Below are positions 29,774 through 35,822 of a stretch of 35,822 nt of DNA, in pieces (position 1 is the first letter of the stretch; the number at the start of each line of letters is the position of its first letter). The notes under the pieces are model-generated. The model saw only the letters and a program-made list of their open reading frames with translations. It searched no databases and had not been told where the DNA came from. The stretch comes from DATDRS01 sp035291605. GTDB taxonomy: Bacteria > Chloroflexota > Anaerolineae > Anaerolineales > UBA6663. The stretch lies in the NCBI GenBank assembly GCA_035291605.1, contig DATDRS010000009.1:1-35822 (forward strand), in the 5' to 3' direction. The position numbers were made by a program, and so were the translations under genes.

Positions 29774-31738
29774 TCACGGATTGATCTCGACGAAGTCCGC
29801 CCCCGAGGTCAGCTTCAATCTTTCCCCGGACACCGGATTATACAACCCAATGATTAACTTTGGCTGAGTTGCCGGATCAAGCGCCAGTTCGCGGATCTCC
29901 TCGACGAAATCGCCGGGACGCCACCACGAGGTCGGATACTGGCCCTCCGCCGGGATCCCGTCCGATTGAGCCAGGACGCCTCCCTCTTCGTCGTGCGCCT
30001 GCGCAAACACGTGATACTCACCCTCCGGCGTTTCTCCCGCGGCCCAAATGATTTCGATCCGCAGGCCGCGCGGGATGCGTGAGACCTCGGCAGATTGCAG
30101 CCCCATCCCGTTCTCAAAAATCGCGCGCGGCTCACCCGCCGGAGCGGGCCGCGCAGTGTACACGCTGTAAAACGAGTAAGGCTCGGCGTCGAAGTCATTC
30201 TTGAAAAGCGGTCCGGCGCGCGCAGAAATGAGCGCCCCCTGCGGGAGGACTGAGAGCGAAGTCAGCGACGCGTCCTCGTAGGGCCAGATGAATACCGTTG
30301 CGCCCGGCGTCGGCGCGAGCGGCGTCCCCTCCTCAAACAACCGCATCCGCGCCGGGTCACGGGTCAAGAACTCCACCGACTTGTACGTATCCCAATAACG
30401 CTTGTCCACGAAGGCAGGTTCCGGCGCGGCGCTAATCTCGTCGGCGAGCGATGCGGCGGCGGCCTCAAACGAATAATACAGGTGCGGATCGCCGGCGTAG
30501 GTCGCGAAATAATCGTGCGCCGTGATCAGAAAATTCGCCAGCAGGGCCAACCCCGCCAGCACAGCCCCCCACCCTGCCCGGCCTCTGGTCTCCAGCCAGC
30601 GCATCGTTGTCTCCAGGCCGAGGGCCGGGAGGAAACTGACAAACGGGAGGATGCCCACCGCCCGCAGAAAATACGGCGCCTCGACCGTGAGCGCCGTCGG
30701 CAACAACATCACCCCAATCCAGACCAACATCAACACCATAGGGGCAGGGCTTGCTCCCGCCCCAGCGCTCGCCCCTGCCCGAGGGCCTGTCTTTGCCTCC
30801 GCTCCCGCGGGAACACGGCGCAATTGATGAAAACAAAACACCAGCCCGACCGCCGCGAATACGCCCATCACCGGGTCGAAGAACGGACGGCCGGGGATGT
30901 TCTGGCGCGGGCGTGAGAATGAATCCCCTGTGAACCAGAACATCCCCGGCACGGCAAAAATGTTTTGAACCAGCCTCTGTGGATAATCGTCGTAGCTGAA
31001 GATAGACAGCTCGCCGCTGCGCTTGAAGAAGACTTCGGGGAACTGGAACGCATAGGATAACAGCGGCAGGGCGACGATCAACGCCGCCCCCCCGAAGGCG
31101 AGCAGCCAGCGAGACCAGTCCCGCCAGTCCCGCGCCTGGCCGGTCAACCAGAAATAGGCCGCGAACAGGCCGAGCGCCAGGGGAGTCAGCCGCGCTGCGA
31201 GGTAAGTGTACAATGTCAGGCCGTAGAGCGCGCCGCCCAGCGCCGCCCAGCGCGCGTCCCGGCGTGAAAACGCCACCCAGGTAACGCTCACGGCCAAAGC
31301 CGCGGCGAGCGGCAGTGTCCCGGCGCGGAAGCCGATCCGGCTGAGGGACACAGGATAAAAAGTAAAAGCGGTGATCGCCGCGCCCAGGAGCGCGGCGCGG
31401 CGGTTGAACATCGCGCGCCCCAGCCCATATGCTGCCGGGATCAGGAGCGCGCCGATGATGGCCGCCGGCAGCCGCACCGCGTACGGGTTGCGGCCCAAGA
31501 CGCGGATTGAGAGAGCCAGCAAGTAGATGAACAGCGGCTCTCGCCCGTTGTTATCCGGAAAATAAACCGGCCGCGCCCCCTCGATGACCTTCAGCGCGTC
31601 GAGCGCGTAATAGCCCTCGTCGTGATACAGCCCCGGCGGCAGAGCGTCCAACCGCCAGAACCGCAGCGCCGCGCCGAGGGCACAGACCAACAAAAGCAAC
31701 GCCCACTCCGTGGGGAATGGGCGCCTCAGCACGTTCAT
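29774..31738 (-). CDS. GT39-type membrane glycosyltransferase (ArnT/PMT-like)
   Basis: I chose ATG 31738 (654 residues); the open frame to 31777 begins with TTG. The protein has the acidic first-loop motif GLYHDEGYYALDA (36-48; Asp40-Glu41), then NNGREPLFIYLL, and about eleven membrane segments before residue 400. This is the ArnT/PMT layout, in which the Asp/Glu binds the lipid-phosphate sugar donor. A soluble C-terminal domain (about 410-654) of unknown role faces outside and contains a beta-sandwich-like region (LRIEIIWAAGETPEGEYHVFAQ). Residues about 311-333 (AGAEAKTGPRAGASAGAGAS) are a low-complexity insert between helices. It probably glycosylates surface protein or polymer. Confidence 0.85.
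   Translation of the reverse strand: MNVLRRPFPTEWALLLLVCALGAALRFWRLDALPPGLYHDEGYYALDALKVIEGARPVYFPDNNGREPLFIYLLALSIRVLGRNPYAVRLPAAIIGALLIPAAYGLGRAMFNRRAALLGAAITAFTFYPVSLSRIGFRAGTLPLAAALAVSVTWVAFSRRDARWAALGGALYGLTLYTYLAARLTPLALGLFAAYFWLTGQARDWRDWSRWLLAFGGAALIVALPLLSYAFQFPEVFFKRSGELSIFSYDDYPQRLVQNIFAVPGMFWFTGDSFSRPRQNIPGRPFFDPVMGVFAAVGLVFCFHQLRRVPAGAEAKTGPRAGASAGAGASPAPMVLMLVWIGVMLLPTALTVEAPYFLRAVGILPFVSFLPALGLETTMRWLETRGRAGWGAVLAGLALLANFLITAHDYFATYAGDPHLYYSFEAAAASLADEISAAPEPAFVDKRYWDTYKSVEFLTRDPARMRLFEEGTPLAPTPGATVFIWPYEDASLTSLSVLPQGALISARAGPLFKNDFDAEPYSFYSVYTARPAPAGEPRAIFENGMGLQSAEVSRIPRGLRIEIIWAAGETPEGEYHVFAQAHDEEGGVLAQSDGIPAEGQYPTSWWRPGDFVEEIRELALDPATQPKLIIGLYNPVSGERLKLTSGADFVEINP
30740..30808. 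repeat. GC-rich repeat-like insertion inside the GT39 gene
   Basis: AGGGGCAGGGCTTGCTCCCG and neighbouring CGCTCGCCCCTGCCC form imperfect inverted repeats (GGGGCAGGG against CCCTGCCC). The encoded Gly/Ala-rich stretch breaks a loop between membrane helices. I read it as a dispersed-repeat insertion, but with weaker support than the two palindromes elsewhere. Confidence 0.5.
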
Positions 31739-31811
31739 TCCTCGCCTGTATTCGGTGCTATCCGCGTGCCTTTGCAACCCGTGCTATCCGTGCACCAAAA
31801 ATTCTATCTCT
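31739..31811. other. Spacer with a short tandem-like word repeat
   Basis: GTGCTATCCG occurs twice (about 31755-31764 and 31782-31791) between the GT39 and glycosidase-like genes. Confidence 0.4.
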
Positions 31812-33584
31812 TCAAACAGCCGCCAGGCTGAACTCGTCAATGTACCACGCGCCCATCGGCAGCGGCCAGCGCCCGCGCACCTCTACCGCCGCCTCGAGGC
31901 GGGATCCCGGCGCGACGAACTCCAGCGAAATCTGCGTGTAGCGCCCGGCCGGCGCCTCGCGCCCGTTCTTCCAACCCGAATCAAAAATCAGGTTGGTGAA
32001 GTTCGCCATCAGGCGCACCTCCCCGGCCAGCGGATCGCCGGCATAGGCGCGGCGCGGGTGCGTGCGGACGATCAAATCCGGCAGGAGGCTGACGGTGAGC
32101 CGGTACTTTTGACCCGGCTTGAGTCCCGCGACCGCCTGGTACAGGCGCACCCACACGGGAGAATTGGTCCCGCAGATCTTCCAGGCATACGCGCCGCCCG
32201 CAAACACGCGCGCGCGGTCGGAGGGCGTGACTGAGCGGCTGTTGATGAGCGCGGTGATCGGGCGGCCCCACGGCGCAGTCTGTTTTGACTCGATCGGCGC
32301 AGTCTCGCCGTAAAAAGAAAACTGCCAGTCAACCGGGACGGCCAGCTCGCGCGTGTCGTCGTGGAAGTAGGCCGCGCCCGCCTCGAAACTGCCGTTGACC
32401 AGCAGATTCCCCTGCCGCGCGGCGCGCGCCGCCTCCGGCCCCGGCGGGACGGCGAGCGTCTCCACGTGAGCTGGCATCGCCGCGGGCGCGGGGGATGCCG
32501 CCATCGCAGCCACAGCCTCTACCAACGCGGGCGTTGGCTCAGGCGCAATCTCGACGACTTTTGGCATCGCCTCGTCGGCCAGGCGCTCGGCGTGAATGTG
32601 ATCGGCGAGGTATTGCGTGACTCGCGTCCCGGCCAGGTCGTACGGTTTCCGGCTCTCGTCGGCGGCGAAGGTGAAGACCGCCGCGCCGACCACGTAGTCG
32701 TCCTTCTGCAGTTCGCGGTCATACCAGATGAGCTGCTCGGCGTAGTAGCGCTCCGGGTCGCGTTCCGCGCCGTTTTGCGCGCCGCGCCAGTAGTCAATCG
32801 GGTCGCGCGCGCCGTCGTGCTGACTCCAGAAGTCGAGGTGATCGCGCCAGGAGCCGTCGCTCTGGCCGGGGCACACCCGATCCACGCGCGCCAGCCCGCA
32901 TTCGGTGATCAACAACGGGACGCGGCCAAAGCCGTTCGGGTCGAGATAATCGCGATAGACTTTGCGGTAACGCAGCGTCAGCCAGCCCGTGTCGCCCTCG
33001 CCGCGAAAATCCGGGCGGCCCTCGCAGTTGGCCATCTGATAGTCTCCCGTGAGCCACCACATCCACGGCGAGGTGTATTCTTGCAAACCCAGGAAACCGT
33101 CGTAGCGGTCGGCGGCGTCGAGCGCGGGGAAGAACGCCAGCCACAGGTCGAGGTCGGGCGCGCCAGTAGTGAAGTTGCCCGCCACGCCGCGCAGGTCTAT
33201 ATCGGCCAGGAGGCGCAGGCGCTCGGCTTCAAAGGCGGCGTACCACGCCATCGCCAGCATGTTCGCGGGGTCGCTGCTGTCGTTCAGGCCGGGCATCGCC
33301 GGGCCTTCCCAGATGCGGATGAGCGGGTTACGGCGATACTGCTCCTGCTGCCCGGCGACGAATTCTCGCACAGCCGCCTCCGGCTCGACGCCGGCCCGCT
33401 GCGCGGCGAGAGGGTCGTAGGGGCTGTCCACGCGCCCGAACAAAATCAGGTCGGGCCGCGCCGTCAACAGATCGGCTGCAATGTCCAACCGCCCGGCAAG
33501 CTTGACGCCCCGGCATCCCGCCTCGGCCAGCAGACGCACATCCGGGTGATCGCCGAGGCTGTGAGGGCAGAGTTTGCTGGGCAT
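31812..33584 (-). CDS. Glycoside-hydrolase-like TIM-barrel protein with C-terminal jelly-roll-like module
   Basis: I chose ATG 33584 (590 residues), with GGAGG 10 bases upstream; the open frame to 33608 starts with TTG. The first part (about 1-340) has the pattern of a (beta/alpha)8 glycosidase: LIRIWEGPAMPG (88-99; Glu93 as possible acid/base) and PLLITECGLARV (223-234; Glu228 as possible nucleophile), with YTSPWMWWLTGDYQM between them. A Pro/Ala linker leads to a beta-sandwich module (about 392-590) beginning NLLVNGSFEAG, the same opening as in the LysM protein. There is no signal peptide, which is odd for a protein of this design. Sugar specificity is unknown; the barrel assignment is by motif only. 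Confidence 0.65.
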   Translation of the reverse strand: MPSKLCPHSLGDHPDVRLLAEAGCRGVKLAGRLDIAADLLTARPDLILFGRVDSPYDPLAAQRAGVEPEAAVREFVAGQQEQYRRNPLIRIWEGPAMPGLNDSSDPANMLAMAWYAAFEAERLRLLADIDLRGVAGNFTTGAPDLDLWLAFFPALDAADRYDGFLGLQEYTSPWMWWLTGDYQMANCEGRPDFRGEGDTGWLTLRYRKVYRDYLDPNGFGRVPLLITECGLARVDRVCPGQSDGSWRDHLDFWSQHDGARDPIDYWRGAQNGAERDPERYYAEQLIWYDRELQKDDYVVGAAVFTFAADESRKPYDLAGTRVTQYLADHIHAERLADEAMPKVVEIAPEPTPALVEAVAAMAASPAPAAMPAHVETLAVPPGPEAARAARQGNLLVNGSFEAGAAYFHDDTRELAVPVDWQFSFYGETAPIESKQTAPWGRPITALINSRSVTPSDRARVFAGGAYAWKICGTNSPVWVRLYQAVAGLKPGQKYRLTVSLLPDLIVRTHPRRAYAGDPLAGEVRLMANFTNLIFDSGWKNGREAPAGRYTQISLEFVAPGSRLEAAVEVRGRWPLPMGAWYIDEFSLAAV

Positions 33585-33739
33585 AGTAGAGGGGCCTCCG
33601 AAGGGCAAATGACCAATGATCCAATGTCAAAATAATGATGTGGTGATTATACTGCGGGGATAGGTGGAGGCCAACTCGTGATTCGTGATCCGTGATCCAT
33701 CCCCTCCAGCACACAGTTATACTTCACGCCGCACACCCT

Positions 33740-33774
33740 ACGCCTCACGCTTTACTCCCCACGCCTCACGCTTT
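33740..33774. repeat. Two copies of ACGCCTCACGCTTT before the GT4 gene
   Basis: Exact 14-base copies lie at 33740-33753 and 33761-33774. A third exact copy is inside the GT4 coding region at 34350-34363. The second and third share 18 bases (CCCCACGCCTCACGCTTT). Confidence 0.85.
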
Positions 33775-33779
33775 ATACT
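33774..33779 (+). promoter_or_regulatory. -10 box close to the GT4 start (leaderless-type)
   Basis: TATACT ends 9 bases before the ATG at 33789, and no Shine-Dalgarno is visible. Its first base is the last base of the ACGCCTCACGCTTT repeat, so the repeat may supply part of the promoter. Confidence 0.4.
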
Positions 33780-33788
33780 GCCCTCCCA

Positions 33789-34931
33789 ATGCGCGTCCTC
33801 ATGATCTCCAAAGCCTGCGTCGTCGGCGCGTACCAGCGCAAACTGGAGGAGATCGCCGCCTGCGCCGATATCCAGCTCACCGCGGCCGTCCCGCCCGAAT
33901 GGCGCGACGAGCGCGGCGTGCTCCGCCTCGAACGCGCCTATACGTGCGGCTACGAACTTGTCGTCGAGCCAATGGCGCTCAACGGCAGTTTTCACCTGCA
34001 CTTTTTCCCGCGCCTCGGGGCGTTGATCGCGCGTCTCCGCCCCGACGTCATCCACATTGACGAAGAGCCGTACAACTTCGCCACCTGGCACGCGCTCCGC
34101 CTGGCGCGAAAACACAAGGCCAAAACGCTCTTTTTCTCCTGGCAGAACCTCCTGCGCCGCTACCCGTTTCCCTTCAACCGGATGGAACGCTACGTCCTCC
34201 GACACGCCGACGCCGCTATCGTCGGCAATCAAGAGGCGCTCGCCGTATGGCGGGCGAAAGGCTACACAGGGCCAATCAGAGTCATCCCACAATTCGGCAT
34301 TGACCCAGACATCTTCATCCCCCGCCCCCCGCCCCCTGCCCCCCGCCCCACGCCTCACGCTTTCATTCTCGGCTACGCCGGCCGCCTCGTCCCTGAGAAA
34401 GGCGTGGATATTCTGCTGAAAGCGCTCGCCCAACTCCCGCCTCATGCTCGCCTCCGCATTCAAGGCGCCGGCCCGGAGCGCGGGAGCCTGCACCGCCTCG
34501 CCGCGCAACTGGGGCTGAGCCAACGCGTGAGTTTCGACCCGCTCATCCCCTCCACCCAGATGCCTGACTTCTATGCTCAGCTGGATTGCGTCGTCCTGCC
34601 CTCGCGGGCGCGGCCCAACTGGAAGGAGCAGTTCGGGCGCGTGCTCGTCGAAGCCATGGCGTGCGGCGTGCCGGTGATTGGCTCGGACTCGGGTGAAATT
34701 CCCAACGTCGTCGGGGACGCGGGCCTGATCTTCCCTGAAGAAAATGTGGACGCGCTCGCCGCGCGGCTACGCGAATTGATGAACGAGGCGAGTTTGCGCG
34801 AGAGCCTCGCCGCCAAAGGCCGCGCGCATGTGCTGGAGCGTTACACGCAGAAGCGGGTGGCGGAGGAGACGGTGAAGATGTATCGAATGATGGTCGAGAG
34901 GGATGCTATGGAGAAGGGTTCTCGCCTTTGA
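33789..34931 (+). CDS. GT4-family glycosyltransferase with a repeat-derived loop
   Basis: The 380-residue protein is a GT-B fold enzyme. The N-terminal half runs from MRVLMISKACVVGAYQRKL to DVIHIDEEPYNFATW. The C-terminal half has LGYAGRLVPEKGVDILLKAL (194-213), RIQGAGPERG, and the donor-binding EQFGRVLVEAMACGVPVIGSDSGEIPNVV with the E-x7-E pair near residues 280-288. Retaining GT4 enzymes transfer sugars from nucleotide donors, often for polysaccharide or glycolipid. Residues about 178-191 (PRPPPPAPRPTPHA) replace the usual short linker between the two halves and derive from repeat DNA. It is convergent with the Uma2 gene, overlapping it by 26 bases. Confidence 0.9.
   Translation: MRVLMISKACVVGAYQRKLEEIAACADIQLTAAVPPEWRDERGVLRLERAYTCGYELVVEPMALNGSFHLHFFPRLGALIARLRPDVIHIDEEPYNFATWHALRLARKHKAKTLFFSWQNLLRRYPFPFNRMERYVLRHADAAIVGNQEALAVWRAKGYTGPIRVIPQFGIDPDIFIPRPPPPAPRPTPHAFILGYAGRLVPEKGVDILLKALAQLPPHARLRIQGAGPERGSLHRLAAQLGLSQRVSFDPLIPSTQMPDFYAQLDCVVLPSRARPNWKEQFGRVLVEAMACGVPVIGSDSGEIPNVVGDAGLIFPEENVDALAARLRELMNEASLRESLAAKGRAHVLERYTQKRVAEETVKMYRMMVERDAMEKGSRL
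34320..34363. repeat. C-rich repeat insertion inside the GT4 gene
   Basis: A C-rich tract ends in CCCCACGCCTCACGCTTT (34346-34363), identical over 18 bases to the intergenic copy at 33757-33774. It encodes the proline-rich linker between the two Rossmann halves. Confidence 0.8.
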
Positions 34932-35718
34932 GTCGGGCGAGCTCGGCGCGCAAACGGGCGAGTTCGGCTTCGACAGCCTGACGGGCTTGCGCTTCTTGCT
35001 CGGCGCGGGCTTCGGCTTGCTGGCGCGCTTGCGCCTCGGCCTCAGCGCGAGCCTCGGCCTGCTGACGCGCCAACGCCTCTTGCTCCGCATTCGCCGTCGC
35101 TTCGTCCAACTGCGTGCGCAATTCTAAATTGGCGTCCGCCAGTTCCGGCTGCGGCAGCAGGCGCGTCCCGCTGGCCCGGTCAAACACCCGGAGTTCACTG
35201 CCCACCGCCCGGAACACCAGGCCCAACCCCTGGCTCTTGAGTTCGTCGCGTCGCACGGGAACTGGCTGGTACTGCTTCCCTGCCAGCCGGAAACCCTGCA
35301 GGCCTGGCTGCAGATACTCGCCGAGCGGGTCAAATAAAAAGTACTCGCTCACGCCCAATTGCTCGTAGAGCGCCCGCTTGAGGTCGGTATCTTCTTCCTT
35401 CGTGCTCTTTGAGGTGAATTCAAAAATCACGTCCGGCGCCTTGCCTTCTTTCCACACAAACCACGACCGCCGCTCGACGTGTGCGTTAGCCGCGCCGAAC
35501 ACCACAAACACATCTGGCGCAACGACCTTCTTCGGGTTGCCTTCCTCGTAATATAGGAACATATTCGCCCCGACGTATACGTCGGGCCGGTGGCGGAAGA
35601 AGGCGCGCAGCATGGTATAAAGGTCAGTCATCGCCCTGACGTGGATGCCTGTTTCGCCCATAGGTTTTCCATCCGAGGCGGGGTATTCAATTGTGCTAAC
35701 CGGAGTTTGAGCAAGCAT
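34906..35718 (-). CDS. Uma2/DUF820 nuclease-fold protein with C-terminal coiled coil
   Basis: The 270-residue protein has the Uma2 core (about 25-190): VYVGANMFLYYEEG, KVVAPDVFVVFG with Asp69, APDVIFEFTSKSTKEED with Glu100 and Lys104, then KRALYEQLGVSEYFLFDP. These PD-(D/E)xK-type residues are conserved in the family, so catalysis is plausible. Function is not established; the family is very abundant in Cyanobacteria and Chloroflexota. A tail of about 70 residues (about 200-265) repeats Ala-Glu-Ala-x-Arg-Gln units and should form a long coiled coil. The start ATG follows TATAAT by 20 bases. The 3' end overlaps the GT4 gene tail to tail. Confidence 0.85.
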   Translation of the reverse strand: MLAQTPVSTIEYPASDGKPMGETGIHVRAMTDLYTMLRAFFRHRPDVYVGANMFLYYEEGNPKKVVAPDVFVVFGAANAHVERRSWFVWKEGKAPDVIFEFTSKSTKEEDTDLKRALYEQLGVSEYFLFDPLGEYLQPGLQGFRLAGKQYQPVPVRRDELKSQGLGLVFRAVGSELRVFDRASGTRLLPQPELADANLELRTQLDEATANAEQEALARQQAEARAEAEAQARQQAEARAEQEAQARQAVEAELARLRAELARLKGENPSP

Positions 35719-35738
35719 GATGGCCTCGCTGGTGAGCG

Positions 35739-35744
35739 ATTATA
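35739..35744 (-). promoter_or_regulatory. -10 box for the Uma2 gene
   Basis: A minus-strand TATAAT lies within GTATAATCGC, 20 bases before the ATG. Similar GTATAATCAC words precede the DUF951 gene (19887-19892) and the glycosidase-like gene (33646-33651). No -35 box is clear. Confidence 0.4.
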
Positions 35745-35794
35745 CAACCAAATCCGCAATCACAAATCTCCAATCTCTAATTACCAATCTCCGT

Positions 35795-35800
35795 TATAAT
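35795..35800 (+). promoter_or_regulatory. -10 box close to the last start codon (leaderless-type)
   Basis: A perfect TATAAT ends 6 bases before an ATG at 35807. Confidence 0.4.
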
Positions 35801-35806
35801 CCCCTC

Positions 35807-35822
35807 ATGCCTGGCGCCCACA
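35807..35822 (+). CDS. Possible start of a gene running out of the window
   Basis: Only Met-Pro-Gly-Ala-His can be read. The TATAAT box at 35795 is the only support; product unknown. Confidence 0.35.

Noticed and set aside
32361..33635. Open frame of 424 codons antisense to the glycosidase-like gene
   Set aside because: No domain pattern; the sense protein has coherent barrel and beta-sandwich motifs.

Overview
The window is GC-rich, densely coding DNA with no rRNA, tRNA, CRISPR array, transposase or prophage module that I can support. Gene content (DUF951, DUF2089, DUF4097 and SHOCT-like proteins, several ABC-2 exporters, an ABC1/UbiB kinase, LysM and SdrD-like surface proteins) and the short palindromic intergenic repeats suggest a Chloroflexota bacterium, probably Anaerolineae-like. 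This is an inference from family composition, not a phylogenetic result.

Layout. Positions 1-3.9 kb (minus strand): the N-terminus of an acyl-CoA synthetase, a lipoprotein with an apparent frameshift near its 3' end, a YghO-like GNAT protein and a thiolase. 4-8.3 kb: a flippase-like integral membrane protein (plus), then on minus a two-gene unit (YvlD-type membrane protein and a small unknown protein), a four-helix membrane protein, an MFS transporter and a DUF885 remnant. 8.3-19.2 kb: a minus-strand cluster of about 11 kb read from a consensus-like promoter in an AT-rich island at 19.25-19.42 kb. In transcription order it holds a membrane protein, a 21-residue ORF, a DUF2089 regulator, a small SHOCT-like protein, a DUF4097 protein, a GNAT protein, ABC module A (ATPase and two permeases), two more SHOCT-like proteins, and ABC module B (ATPase and two permeases).

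19.6-26.1 kb: DUF951 (minus), then on plus an M50 protease, a prephenate dehydrogenase-like protein, a GIY-YIG protein, a glycine C-acetyltransferase, a GAF-GAF-adenylate cyclase, an MBL-fold hydrolase and a small charged protein. 26.2-33.6 kb (minus): an ABC1 kinase and a surface-glycan set made of a glycosidase-like protein with a jelly-roll-like module, a GT39-type glycosyltransferase and a LysM/SdrD surface protein. 33.8-35.8 kb: a GT4 glycosyltransferase (plus), an Uma2 nuclease-like protein (minus) and the first codons of a plus-strand gene.

Two signals stand out. First, five proteins of the 8.3-19.2 kb cluster share one short helical tag of about 30 residues (SHOCT/LiaX-YvlB type), attached to a Zn-ribbon regulator, a beta-rich scaffold, a membrane protein and two small proteins around two duplicated exporters. 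This looks like one envelope-sensing and export system. Second, short palindromic or repeated elements like those between genes are also embedded in frame inside at least four protein genes (kbl-like, ABC1 kinase twice, GT39, GT4), each time in a probable surface loop. That resembles the coding palindromic elements known from Rickettsia.
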